From Gemmobacter sp964439015 (lineage in GTDB: Bacteria > Pseudomonadota > Alphaproteobacteria > Rhodobacterales > Rhodobacteraceae), in the NCBI GenBank assembly GCA_964439015.1, contig CAYTMV010000005.1, positions 1 to 64,000 of the forward strand: 64,000 nucleotides of DNA. Reading direction: 5' to 3'. The notes below the pieces were generated by a model, which saw only the letters and a list, made by a program, of their open reading frames with translations, had not been told where the DNA came from and did no database searches. Numbering within the stretch: the first letter of the stretch is position 1; the number at the start of each line of letters is the position of its first letter. Both the position numbers and the translations under genes were made by a program. This document shows positions 25,601 through 34,590 of the stretch, piece by piece.

Positions 25601-28527
25601 TCCAGATCCTCCGGCTGCGGGGTGTCGGTCAGCCCCCATTCGCCATAGCGGGCGAGGTGATCGTAATCGCCGGCAAATCCGGTCTGCTCTACCGCGCGCC
25701 GGGCGGTATAGCCCTGGCTTGGGTCGCGATATCTGGCAATCAGGCGGTGTAGTTCTTCCCACGCCTTCCCTGCCGCATCGTTCGACAGGTCCAGCTCGAC
25801 CGTCTTTGGCGCAGATCCGAGGCCGACATAGGTCGCCTGCGCGACATCACGCTCGCCCAGTTTGGTGAATCCGCCGCGTTCCGCCATCGCCACCTCAAGC
25901 AGCAGTTGCTTGGCAAAATGCCGGATCTGCTTTTCGCTGGGCGGGGTGCCAGTCTTGTAATCCAGAATATGCAGGCGTCCGTCGGGCATTTCGTCGATCC
26001 GGTCAGGTTTGGCGGTCAGCGTAAAGTCCAGGCCGGCCAGCGCCACGCGCCCGCGATCCTCGATCACCACCGCCGTTCCGCCCGTCGCATCGGCATCAAG
26101 GAAAGAGTCTGCTACCCGGTCCAGCCTGGCCAGCCACAGCATCCGCGCTGCGGGCCAGGGGGCTTCCTCCAGCAATACCTGCGCAGCGGTGGCCATCAGC
26201 CTGCCACGCGCTTCTGCGCGGCTTTCGGACAAGGGCCGCTGCCGCACAAACACCTCGAGAATGCTGTGCAGGGCCGAGCCCCGCAACCGCGCATCCGGTG
26301 CCTGATGCAGCGGGTCCATCGGATAAAGACGCAGGATGTTGCGGGCATAGACCGCATAGGGATCGCGGATCAGCTTTTCGATGCCTGTGACCGCCAGTTC
26401 CTTGGGCCGGGTTGCCAGCGGCGGTCGCGGCGAGGGGCGCGGCGCGGGCAATTGCCGTTCCTCTGGCACATCCAGAAGCGCGGCGAGGCGCAGCCAGTCC
26501 GCGCCCTTGCGCCGCATCTCGGCCAGCGCCTCGGGTCCGTGCCGCTGGGGCAGGCCGGACAGAAGGTTGGTCAACCGGTTCAACCAGCGCGAAGGCACGG
26601 CCTCGGCCTCGGCATCACGGCGGGCGCGTGTCAGGATAACTTCTGCTGCGCCCGCAGCCTGCTGGAAATCGTGGGCCGAAAGACCAACGCGCCGTTCCGG
26701 CAGCAGCAGACCCACATCCTGCCGCATCCTGCGGTTCAGCCATGGGTCGGGCGGCGGCAGGCGCGGCCAACTGCCGTCGTTCAACCCACCCAGCACCAGC
26801 AGATCGACACCCTGCACCCGTGCCTCGATCGTGCCGCGGATCGAGATCAGCGGATGGGTTTCAGCCGCTTCACGCACGACCTCGCGGCTCAGCAGAGCGT
26901 CGATCAGCGAAGCAAAGTCTGTGGTTGAAAAGTCACCGCCATAGTCGGCCTCGGCGCCGAGACCGTCGAGAACCGCGCGAGCCTTTTCACCAGCCGTTTC
27001 CTGCCACAGCGCCCCGCTGCCCATCACTCCCGGCCCTGCGGCAAGCCCCTCGGCCAAAGACCGCAACCGCGCCAGATGATCGGCCAGCGGCGCCGTTGAA
27101 ACCGTCTCTAATCCAGCGAAAAGCGCCGTAAGCCAGTCCGTCCAGATGCGAGCCTCGGGCGTGGCTTTGCGGTCGGCAAACGCTTGCAGGCTGGCCGCGT
27201 CAGGAAAAGCAGGTCCATGCCGACGGAGCCGCATTTCCAGATCGCGGGTCAGCAACAGATGCGGGCCGCGTCCGCCGGCGCTGGCGGTCAGCGGGTGTTT
27301 CAACACCACGATCAGCGCCTCGGCGGTCAGACGTCGGCCCATCAACCGCACCAGATGGCGCAACAATCGCCCGGGCGCGGAAAGGGAAAGGGGCCGGCCT
27401 GCCGAATCATCCGGCCGGATGCCCCAGCGGTCCAGGGCTGCCGTCACCTGCCGCGCAAGGTTGCGGTCTGGGGTCATCAGTGCGGCGCGGCGGCCTTGCT
27501 CGGCAGCATGGCGCAGGATGAGTGCAACCGACAGCGCCTCGGCCCGCGGTGAGGGGGCCTCGATCAGGGTCATGCCTTGCGTGGCCTCTCGCAGGTCGGG
27601 CAGGGCGGCACCCTCGGCCAGCCATTGATCCGTCACTGGCGCTGGCCGCAAGGCAAGGGAAATCAGACGGTTGCGCGCAGGATCCGGGGCGGTGCGGTCC
27701 AGCCAGGGCTGCACGTCGTGCGGCCCGCAGTCCAGCATGTCGAACAGGCGGCGAAAGCGATATTGCGGGTGATCCTCGGCGGTCATCGCATCAGCCAGAC
27801 CGTCCCAGACATGGTCTGGCAGGTCGAAATCGAAACCGGGCAGCAGCAGCGCCCCCTGCGGCAGCGCCGCGACCAGACGCATCAGCCGTAGTGTCGTGCC
27901 GCGCGACCCGGTTGACCCTGCGACGATCACCGGCCCGGGCGGCTTGCTTGCCCAAAGATCCGCAAGGCCGTCAATGGTGCGGGCCAGACGGGTCTGGCTG
28001 TCCGGGGCCTGCGGATCGCTGACCAGCGGTGCGACGATCGACATGAAGGCCCGCGTCCGCGCCCAATGGGCCGAGTGGTTGGCCACATCAAGATCTGCGA
28101 CCGCCTCAGGCGAGACGCCTTCGCCCTGCATCTCGTCCAGAAGGGCGGCGAGGCTATCTGCCAGATCATACAGCGCCGCACGCGGTGCAAGATCGGGGTC
28201 GCGGTCCAGCAGCGCCGCGATCAGCTGGGCCAGCAACAAGCGCCGGCGCAGCGGCGGAACGGCGGGCGGAATGCCCAGAAATGCGGCCTCGGTCGATAGA
28301 TCCGTCACCAGCCGCATCTGTGGCAGATAACCGGTGCCCGCGTCGACGAAGGCCTCGGTCACGCGCTGGCGCATCCCCTCGGCGTTCAGAAACAGCGTGA
28401 CGCGCGCCATCGCTTCGGGCGGTTGACCCGCCAGCCTGGCCTTCAGACCCTTGACCAACGCCTTCGCAAAATCGGCGCCGGGGGGCAGGGCAAAAACGCG
28501 CGGTGCGGGATCAGAAAACAGCGCCAT
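25597..28527 (-). CDS. addB: Double-strand break repair protein AddB
   Basis: AddB is the second AddAB subunit, with an inactivated helicase fold and a C-terminal nuclease. The 976-residue protein keeps VIVAGSTGSRGTT, the GLNDGSWP motif and the nuclease motif LHILDYKTGTPP. The N-terminus (ALPPGADFAKALVKGL) has no proper Walker A. The C-terminal part also lacks the cysteines that bind the iron-sulfur cluster in Bacillus AddB. Its start overlaps the nucleotidyltransferase gene by 17 bp and its end overlaps addA by 4 bp. Confidence 0.93.
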   Translation of the reverse strand: MALFSDPAPRVFALPPGADFAKALVKGLKARLAGQPPEAMARVTLFLNAEGMRQRVTEAFVDAGTGYLPQMRLVTDLSTEAAFLGIPPAVPPLRRRLLLAQLIAALLDRDPDLAPRAALYDLADSLAALLDEMQGEGVSPEAVADLDVANHSAHWARTRAFMSIVAPLVSDPQAPDSQTRLARTIDGLADLWASKPPGPVIVAGSTGSRGTTLRLMRLVAALPQGALLLPGFDFDLPDHVWDGLADAMTAEDHPQYRFRRLFDMLDCGPHDVQPWLDRTAPDPARNRLISLALRPAPVTDQWLAEGAALPDLREATQGMTLIEAPSPRAEALSVALILRHAAEQGRRAALMTPDRNLARQVTAALDRWGIRPDDSAGRPLSLSAPGRLLRHLVRLMGRRLTAEALIVVLKHPLTASAGGRGPHLLLTRDLEMRLRRHGPAFPDAASLQAFADRKATPEARIWTDWLTALFAGLETVSTAPLADHLARLRSLAEGLAAGPGVMGSGALWQETAGEKARAVLDGLGAEADYGGDFSTTDFASLIDALLSREVVREAAETHPLISIRGTIEARVQGVDLLVLGGLNDGSWPRLPPPDPWLNRRMRQDVGLLLPERRVGLSAHDFQQAAGAAEVILTRARRDAEAEAVPSRWLNRLTNLLSGLPQRHGPEALAEMRRKGADWLRLAALLDVPEERQLPAPRPSPRPPLATRPKELAVTGIEKLIRDPYAVYARNILRLYPMDPLHQAPDARLRGSALHSILEVFVRQRPLSESRAEARGRLMATAAQVLLEEAPWPAARMLWLARLDRVADSFLDADATGGTAVVIEDRGRVALAGLDFTLTAKPDRIDEMPDGRLHILDYKTGTPPSEKQIRHFAKQLLLEVAMAERGGFTKLGERDVAQATYVGLGSAPKTVELDLSNDAAGKAWEELHRLIARYRDPSQGYTARRAVEQTGFAGDYDHLARYGEWGLTDTPQPEDLE

Positions 28528-29212
28528 GCAGGATCTCCTCCGCCTCGCGGATGCCGTCGGGGTGGCCCACGTCGCACCACAGACCGTCATGGATGACGGC
28601 ACGGGCGCGCCCGCACGCGATGGCCCGATCCCATAGCCGGTTGAGCGAGAAGACGCGGTCCGGGATCTCGTCCAGCCCCACCGGATTGATAATCTGGGCG
28701 CCCAGATAGACAAGGCCCGGTCGACCAGCCGCACGGGTGATGCGGCCATCACCATCCAGAATCCAGTCACCGTTTCCGTGGTATCCGCGCGCAAGGGATG
28801 CCGGCAAGACAAGTTGCAGCACGTCCATGCGCGTGGGATCCCATGCCTTCAGCAATTGACGGAGGGGGTTGGCACCCGTCCATACGGCATCGGTGTTCAA
28901 GGTAAAAACCGGCCCCGCCCCCAACAGCGGCAGCGCCTGCCGCAAACCGCCGCCTGTTTCCAGGATTTCGGGCTCGTGCGAGATTGCGATTTCCGGTCGG
29001 TCTGAAAGATGGTCGCGGATCTGCTGGGCGAGGTAATGCGTGTTCACCACCACCTTGTGCAGCCCCGCTGCATCCACCAAGGCCAGCGCATGATCCAGAA
29101 GCGGCCGGCCGGCCACCTCGATCAGCGGCTTGGGGCGGGTTTGGGTCAGGGTGCCCATGCGGGTGCCGAACCCCGCTGCAAACAGCATTACGGCATCAGG
29201 TGTTTGGCGCAT
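28511..29212 (-). CDS. murU: Sugar-1-phosphate nucleotidyltransferase, MurU-like
   Basis: The 233-residue protein is a small nucleotidyltransferase with LFAAGFGTRMGTLTQTRPKPLIEVAGRPLLDH (in two parts from residue 10) and the metal-binding NTDAVW. Its closest characterised relative is MurU, which makes UDP-MurNAc from MurNAc-1-phosphate in the peptidoglycan recycling route that bypasses de novo synthesis. The adjacent AmgK-like kinase, overlapping by 25 bp, would supply the sugar-1-phosphate. The start MRQTPDAVM was chosen because the family begins just before the AAGxGTR motif. Confidence 0.84.
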   Translation of the reverse strand: MRQTPDAVMLFAAGFGTRMGTLTQTRPKPLIEVAGRPLLDHALALVDAAGLHKVVVNTHYLAQQIRDHLSDRPEIAISHEPEILETGGGLRQALPLLGAGPVFTLNTDAVWTGANPLRQLLKAWDPTRMDVLQLVLPASLARGYHGNGDWILDGDGRITRAAGRPGLVYLGAQIINPVGLDEIPDRVFSLNRLWDRAIACGRARAVIHDGLWCDVGHPDGIREAEEILHGAVF

Positions 29213-30201
29213 TGCGTCTCTATTCTTGCCATATTGGCGGGTGTGGGCGCGGGCAGCAGGCTGTCGCATATCGTCCGCAACGGCGCCAGTGCCGGGTGGG
29301 CGAGGTTTCGTTGCAGCTGATCCCATACCCGGGGCATCAGTTTCAGATAGCCCGGCTTGCCCGCGACCAGACACAACCGCGCAAAGATGCCGAGGATCCG
29401 CAGCGCGCGCTGGGCGCCCAGCACGGCATAGGCGGGGGCAAAACGGGCTTGTTCCTGCCCGGTCAGGGTCAGGAAATGCCGGATCATCGCCGCTTCGGTT
29501 GACAGGACGACGTCGCGCCGTGCGTCCTGCAACAGGGACACAAGGTCATAGCCCGGCTGTCCCATCTGCGCCAACTGAAAGTCCAGCAGGCCAACGCGCG
29601 CCAGACCGGCCCTTTCGGGCAGCCAGAGCAGGTTTTCGGCGTGGTAATCGCGCAGGATCAGCACGCGTGGGCCGTCGGCATACTGTGTCAGCAGATCCGC
29701 GAGGCACTTGGTGAAAGCCGTGCGGTCAGGCCGATGGCCCGTAATCGCAAAGGCATACCAGTCGGTCGCAAAACCTGCGGCCTCTGCCCAGTCGGCAGCG
29801 TTCAGATCGGGCAGTCCGACCGGCGCTGGGCGCGATTGCAGATGCGCCAGCACTCCAACCGCTTCGGTGTAAAGTGGCAGTTCCTGTGTCGGATCAGCGG
29901 CGATCAACCGGGCATAGATGCCGTCGCCCAGATCCTCCAACAGGAGGAAGCCGTTGGCCAGATCGTCTGCAAGGATGCGCGGCGCCGAGAGGTTCAACCC
30001 AAGCAGATGCCGGGCAATGGCGATGAAGTCAGCCGGGTCGTCGCCGCGACCGGGCGGGGCGTCCATTAACACGGCGCGCCCTTCAGGCATCACAAGGCGC
30101 TCGTAACTGCGGTCAGATGCATCACCTGCCAAAGGGGTTCGATGCGCGTCGGACCAGCCGGCGCGGCGCAGGAAGGCCAGTTTGCTGTCGTTGCGGGTCA
30201 T
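29188..30201 (-). CDS. amgK: Anomeric MurNAc/GlcNAc kinase, AmgK-like (APH fold)
   Basis: This is a 337-residue aminoglycoside-phosphotransferase-fold kinase. The first part has GDASDRSYERL and LLLEDLGD. The catalytic loop reads LRDYHAENLLW with the metal-binding LLDFQ after it, the form typical of AmgK rather than of antibiotic kinases. AmgK phosphorylates the C1 of MurNAc or GlcNAc released by cell-wall turnover. Overlap by 4 bp with tsaE and 25 bp with the MurU-like gene supports a coupled unit. Confidence 0.84.
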   Translation of the reverse strand: MTRNDSKLAFLRRAGWSDAHRTPLAGDASDRSYERLVMPEGRAVLMDAPPGRGDDPADFIAIARHLLGLNLSAPRILADDLANGFLLLEDLGDGIYARLIAADPTQELPLYTEAVGVLAHLQSRPAPVGLPDLNAADWAEAAGFATDWYAFAITGHRPDRTAFTKCLADLLTQYADGPRVLILRDYHAENLLWLPERAGLARVGLLDFQLAQMGQPGYDLVSLLQDARRDVVLSTEAAMIRHFLTLTGQEQARFAPAYAVLGAQRALRILGIFARLCLVAGKPGYLKLMPRVWDQLQRNLAHPALAPLRTICDSLLPAPTPANMARIETQCAKHLMP

Positions 30202-30665
30202 GAATGAAAGCCCTCAAGCAGTGCCAGCAAGCGGTCTGGTCCGGTGGCGGTCAGCCGACGGCCCTCGCCTTCGGTGGCAAAGGTCAGTTTCAGGCTTTCA
30301 TCCGGCAGAAAACGGCCCAGACGGTCCGGCCATTCGATCACGCAGATCGCTTCGGCAAAGGCTGACTCCAACCCCAGTTCCAACACCTCGTCCGGATGTC
30401 CCAGACGATAGAGGTCGGCATGCCAGATATCGGGCGCTCCCTCATAGGTCTGAACAAGGGTGAAGGAGGGCGAGGGCACATCTTCGGCAGGATTTTGCAG
30501 CCTTGCGCGGATCAGTGCCCGTGCGAAATGGGTTTTGCCCGCACCGATCGGCCCGAAAAGCAGGATCACATCGCCCGCATCCAGACGCGGCGCGAGGTGC
30601 GCGGCAAGCCGGGCAGTGTCTTCTTCCGAAGGCAGGAACAGGGAAATCGAAGCGGGGCCGGCCAT
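30198..30665 (-). CDS. tsaE: tRNA threonylcarbamoyladenosine ATPase TsaE
   Basis: TsaE is the ATPase of the t6A37 tRNA-modification complex with TsaB and TsaD. The 155-residue protein has the Walker A GPIGAGKT near residue 38, PSPSFTLVQTYEG and HADLYRL, then the IEWPDRLG motif. Its partner gene tsaD is about 12 kb further on in this same window. It is the first gene of the leftward tsaE-amgK-murU-addB-addA unit. Confidence 0.94.
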   Translation of the reverse strand: MAGPASISLFLPSEEDTARLAAHLAPRLDAGDVILLFGPIGAGKTHFARALIRARLQNPAEDVPSPSFTLVQTYEGAPDIWHADLYRLGHPDEVLELGLESAFAEAICVIEWPDRLGRFLPDESLKLTFATEGEGRRLTATGPDRLLALLEGFHS

Positions 30666-30710
30666 GATGTGGACAGTTTGCCCGGCCAGCCCCCAGCTTG
30701 CAAGCCGGTG

Positions 30711-32288
30711 TCAGGCGGTGAGCGCGATGGGTTCGGCCTCCGTCGGGCGAAGCCGGAATGGCTGGTCCGAGCCTGACAGATGAAAGGCGGCCATCGTCGC
30801 CCCGCCAGGTAGCGACGTGAATCGACACTGCACCAGCCGACCATCCGTCAACCGCGCCTCGCCCGTCAGCGCCTCGGGTCGGGACAGGGAGGCAACAAAG
30901 GCATCCGCCTGCTCCCAGATCGGGCTTGGTGCGGTTTTCGCGCGCCAGTGCCGGCAGAGCGCGGCAAAGCTGCCCTCATCCAGCGCGGTGCCGGGATCAT
31001 CTTCCCACAGGGCGGCATAGGCAGCATTGGACATCACCAGCTTGCCCGCAGGCGAGAAGACCGCCAGTGCCGGATCGACGGCATCAAACACCGCCTGACC
31101 CAGTTCCATATCTTCGCGATACCGGCGGATGCGCGAAATCTCGGTCGAAATATCCTCAAACAACAGCGCCAGCGCGCCGTTGGGGTGGGGGCGCCCGATC
31201 ACGCGATAGGTCTGGCCGGAAGGCAGGCTCCAGGTTTCTTCAAAGGTGCCCTGGGCGGCAGCGGCCTCGATCTCCATCATCTGCTTGCGCCAGTTGCGAT
31301 AATCTTTCGGCTCGGGGATCATGTTGCGGTCGCGCATCGCATCCAGAAACGCAAACAACGTCGGTCGCATGGTCAGAAAGTCCGGTGGCAGGCCCGTCAG
31401 ATCGAGAAGTGCAGGGTTGAACAGCGCAAGCTGACGCTGGCGGTCAAATATCGCCAAACCAGTGGTCAGATGGGCAAAAGTTTTGGTCAGGGTTTGCATG
31501 AACTCGCGCAAGCCGGTTTCTGCTTGCACAAGGGCATCTGCGGGCTGGGCAAAGACCAGATGGCCATCCTGCTCGGGCAGGGCGGTAAGGTCAAACCATG
31601 TTTCGCCCGCACGGGTTTGCAGACGCAGGCGCTGCCGGGGGGCGCCCTGCTGGATTGCTGTGCGGTCGAACAGCCGGGGCAGGGGCCAGGTGAGGTCTTT
31701 TCCCGGTTCCAGCATCTGGCCCGCCTGGATCAGGTAGGCGGCATTGGCCCAGGTAATGTCGCCGGCTGCGGTTTCACGCCAGATCATCAGCGGTGCTTGC
31801 GCGACAACGCCGCGCAGCAAGGCCAGCTCTTCCTCCTGGGCACGAAACCCGAGTGAATCTTGGCCGGGGTGGGCGGCGCCCTCCTCTGGGTCGATCAGGG
31901 TGATCCGCGTCAAGCCGCCGCGCATCTCGGCCCGCAGCATCAAAGGTTGGTCAGGGCTGTCGGACGCCATCGTGATCCGCCCATCTTCGGCCAGCCGGGC
32001 CAGCCGCGCCTCCAGCCCGGGAAAACGCGGAACCAGATAGGCCAGAAGCCGCGGCCATGGCGCGCCTTTCATCCCCGATATTGACAGCAACGCCCGCGCA
32101 TCCGGGGTGGCGTCGACCAACACCTCTCCGTCGAACAGGAAAGAGGTGCCCGGATCACGCTCCGCGAACACAGTGCCGCGTTGGCTGGTCAGGCGGGGCT
32201 GCAGAGCCGCCATCAGCAACAGGCCCGCCATCGCAGCCAGCACTGCCACCGCCGCCATCCCCAAGGTCGCCATCCAGTCAATCTGCAT
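30711..32288 (-). CDS. Membrane-anchored PAS-domain protein without kinase domain
   Basis: This is a 525-residue signalling-type protein. An N-terminal membrane helix (about 5-31) is followed by a PAS-like cytosolic region. Recognisable PAS pieces are around 165-245 (APLMIWRETAAGDITWANAAY), 270-390 (GLAIFDRQRQLALFNPALLDLTGL) and 395-480 (PALAVFSPAGKLVMSNAAYAALW). No H-box, ATPase, GGDEF or other output domain follows, and it ends after the last PAS. An ATG at 32288 with GGAG 8 bases upstream is preferred over a GTG at 32297. A perfect CtrA-type box lies 60 bp upstream. Its partner and ligand are unknown. Confidence 0.72.
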   Translation of the reverse strand: MQIDWMATLGMAAVAVLAAMAGLLLMAALQPRLTSQRGTVFAERDPGTSFLFDGEVLVDATPDARALLSISGMKGAPWPRLLAYLVPRFPGLEARLARLAEDGRITMASDSPDQPLMLRAEMRGGLTRITLIDPEEGAAHPGQDSLGFRAQEEELALLRGVVAQAPLMIWRETAAGDITWANAAYLIQAGQMLEPGKDLTWPLPRLFDRTAIQQGAPRQRLRLQTRAGETWFDLTALPEQDGHLVFAQPADALVQAETGLREFMQTLTKTFAHLTTGLAIFDRQRQLALFNPALLDLTGLPPDFLTMRPTLFAFLDAMRDRNMIPEPKDYRNWRKQMMEIEAAAAQGTFEETWSLPSGQTYRVIGRPHPNGALALLFEDISTEISRIRRYREDMELGQAVFDAVDPALAVFSPAGKLVMSNAAYAALWEDDPGTALDEGSFAALCRHWRAKTAPSPIWEQADAFVASLSRPEALTGEARLTDGRLVQCRFTSLPGGATMAAFHLSGSDQPFRLRPTEAEPIALTA

Positions 32289-32348
32289 TGCCGCCACTCC
32301 ACGTCAGGGGCAAATGCTGCCCGTGACGCAACCTTCGCGAGAGATCGG

Positions 32349-32363
32349 TTAATGGCTGGTTAA
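32349..32363. promoter_or_regulatory. Perfect CtrA-type box (TTAA-N7-TTAA)
   Basis: TTAA, seven bases (TGGCTGG), TTAA, in the 138-bp gap between the PAS-protein gene and the regB 3' end. It sits about 60 bp before the PAS gene start, at a promoter distance. It matches the Caulobacter-type CtrA recognition motif. CtrA binding here is inferred only from the match. Confidence 0.6.
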
Positions 32364-32426
32364 GCGGCCGGCGCAGTTTCGGGATAAAATGCGATGAAAA
32401 TCAGTATGTTCTCTTAATGTTCGCGA

Positions 32427-33806
32427 TCAGCCAGTGATTGGCAGGTTTTCTCCCAGCCCGCCCGAATCAGCGACCAGTAGGTCCGCGCTGTGCCAGATCG
32501 CCTCGACAATGGCGCCGCTGCGGTTGGGCCTTTCGGACATGGTCAGAAATGGGTCCGTGCCATTGGCAAAGCTGAGTTCGGCACCGGTGCGCTCCAGCAG
32601 GGTCTTGGCGATGAACAGGCCAAGTCCCATCCCCTCATATCCCGGGCGGCGGGGATCGGCGGGGCGGGGGTCGCGCCCGCGCATGAACGGATCGCCGATC
32701 CGTCCCAGCAGTTGCGGCGGATAGCCCTGCCCATCATCGACGATGCGAATGGTGACACGGTCGCCGGTCCACTCCCCATCCACCCAGACTGTGCTGGCCG
32801 AGAAATCCACCGCGTTCTGGATCAGGTTGCGCAAACCGTGGATGATCTCGGGCGAGCGGCGGATCGTCGGCTCGCGCGAGACCGAGCCATCTGCCGGCCC
32901 AAGCCGAAACTCCACCTGCTTGCCCCGGCTCAGATGTGGTTCCGCAGCCTCTCGCAGCACGGCCCCCAGCGGCGCGCGTTGCATCTGCCTGTCGTCCTTG
33001 CCCGCCCGTCCCATCGAGCGCAGGATCTCGCGGCAGCGATCGGCCTGGTCGCGGATCAACTCGGCATCGGCGCGCTGGTCTGGGTCGTCAAGATCGTCGG
33101 CCAATTCGGACGAAACCAGCTTGATGGTGGCCAGTGGTGTCCCCAGCTCGTGGGCTGCGGCGGCGACCACCCCGCCCAGATCGGTCAGCTTTTGTTCGCG
33201 CGCCAGTGCCATCTGGGTTGCCAGCAATGCGTCCTGCATGGCCCGCATCTCAGACGCCACGCGAAAGACGTAAAAGCCCAGAAACGCGATGCCGATCACG
33301 ATTGCTGCGCCAAAGCCCTGGGTGAAAATCAGCGGCGTCTGCATCGCACTGCCATTGGCGAGGACCAAGGGCGCATGGATCACAGCGATGACGGCGACTC
33401 CCAGCATGGCCACCGCTGCCATGGCCATGGCGAGACGGCCACGCAGGACGGTAGCCGCGACGGTGACGGGTGCCAGGATCAGCAGCGCAAATGGATTGGT
33501 CAGCCCGCCCGTCAGCGCCACCAGCGCCAGCAATTGCAAAAGATCGAACAGCAACACCAGGGCTGCCTGCCGTTCGGTCAAGCGATGGGTTGGCGGAAAC
33601 AGGTAGATCAGCGCGAAATTGACGATTGCCGACAGCCCAACCATCACCAGACACCAGGCGCCTGTGACCAGACCGACGCCATATAGCGCGGTCACTGCGG
33701 CCAGCGCCGCCAACTGCCCGGCAATTGCCAGCCAACGCAGCATGACCAGGGTGCGCAATCGCAGCCAGTCATTTCGGCCCTCGCGAAGGGGCGGGATTTC
33801 GGGCAA
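32427..33806 (-). CDS. regB: Redox-sensing histidine kinase RegB (PrrB)
   Basis: RegB is the membrane kinase that senses ubiquinone redox state and phosphorylates RegA. The start is a TTG with AAGGAGG 5 bases upstream (459 residues, MPEIPPLREGRNDWLRL). An ATG at 33887 would leave no room for divergent promoters. Six hydrophobic segments span about 15-185. The quinone-contact motif GGLTNPF is at 100-106. The phospho-acceptor H219 is in AAAAHELGTPLATIK, and the redox-active Cys is C258 in DRCREIL. The ATPase G-boxes (DDGQGY, GMGLGLFIA) are intact. Confidence 0.95.
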   Translation of the reverse strand: MPEIPPLREGRNDWLRLRTLVMLRWLAIAGQLAALAAVTALYGVGLVTGAWCLVMVGLSAIVNFALIYLFPPTHRLTERQAALVLLFDLLQLLALVALTGGLTNPFALLILAPVTVAATVLRGRLAMAMAAVAMLGVAVIAVIHAPLVLANGSAMQTPLIFTQGFGAAIVIGIAFLGFYVFRVASEMRAMQDALLATQMALAREQKLTDLGGVVAAAAHELGTPLATIKLVSSELADDLDDPDQRADAELIRDQADRCREILRSMGRAGKDDRQMQRAPLGAVLREAAEPHLSRGKQVEFRLGPADGSVSREPTIRRSPEIIHGLRNLIQNAVDFSASTVWVDGEWTGDRVTIRIVDDGQGYPPQLLGRIGDPFMRGRDPRPADPRRPGYEGMGLGLFIAKTLLERTGAELSFANGTDPFLTMSERPNRSGAIVEAIWHSADLLVADSGGLGENLPITG

Positions 33807-33903
33807 TTGTGCCTCCTTGTCGCAGGCTGGTGATTTGCGATTGATACGCCTGCGTGGTTTAAGGATCAACGCGCCGAGAGATTTCATGCAGGAAGGTTTG
33901 CAT

Positions 33904-34533
33904 ATGAACAGGATTTATGCCGGAGCAGCCATTTTGTCCGTGGCCGCCCTTTTGGGTGGAAGCCTGCTTTGGGTCAGCCTGAAGGACGCCGATGATGCCT
34001 TTGCCGCCTGCCGTGGCTCGGCGGTGGCGGGAGATATCGGCGGGCCTTTCACTCTGGTCGATGAAACCGGCGCAACCGTCACTGACAAGGATGTGCTGAG
34101 CAAGCCCAGCCTGATCTATTTCGGATATACCTTCTGCCCGGATGTCTGCCCTTATGACAATGCCCGCAATGCCGAGGCGGTCGCCCTGCTGGAAGAGCGC
34201 GGGCTTGAGGTGCAACCGGTGTTCATTTCTGTCGATCCGGCCCGCGACACCCCCGAAGTTCTGGCTGATTTCACCGACAACCTCCATCCGCGGATGATTG
34301 GCCTTTCCGGCTCGCCCGAACAGGTCAAGGCTGCCTCGCAGGCCTACAAGACCTATTACAAGATTCAGGACCCGGAACAGGAATTCTATCTCATCGACCA
34401 TTCTACCTTCACTTATTTCGTCATGCCCGAGGTGGGGTTTGTCGATTTTTTCAAGCGTGACGAGACGCCGGAACAGATGGCCGAGCGCGTGCAGTGCTTC
34501 ATGGACGCTGCGGCGGCATCGGGGAAAAATTGA
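33904..34533 (+). CDS. senC: SenC/PrrC, SCO1-family copper protein
   Basis: SenC/PrrC delivers copper for cytochrome oxidase and is linked to the RegB redox pathway in Rhodobacter. The 209-residue protein has an N-terminal membrane anchor (about 5-25). The copper motif is FCPDVCP (C78, C82) in a thioredoxin-like fold, with the third ligand H166 in LIDHSTFTYF. AGGAAGG lies 7 bases before the chosen ATG. It begins the rightward senC-regA-hvrA series, divergent from regB across 97 bp. Confidence 0.94.
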   Translation: MNRIYAGAAILSVAALLGGSLLWVSLKDADDAFAACRGSAVAGDIGGPFTLVDETGATVTDKDVLSKPSLIYFGYTFCPDVCPYDNARNAEAVALLEERGLEVQPVFISVDPARDTPEVLADFTDNLHPRMIGLSGSPEQVKAASQAYKTYYKIQDPEQEFYLIDHSTFTYFVMPEVGFVDFFKRDETPEQMAERVQCFMDAAAASGKN

Positions 34534-34590
34534 CCTCTGCTGCAAATGCACCTAGTTTGCCCGCAATATGCGGAACAGGGGACTGAGCAA

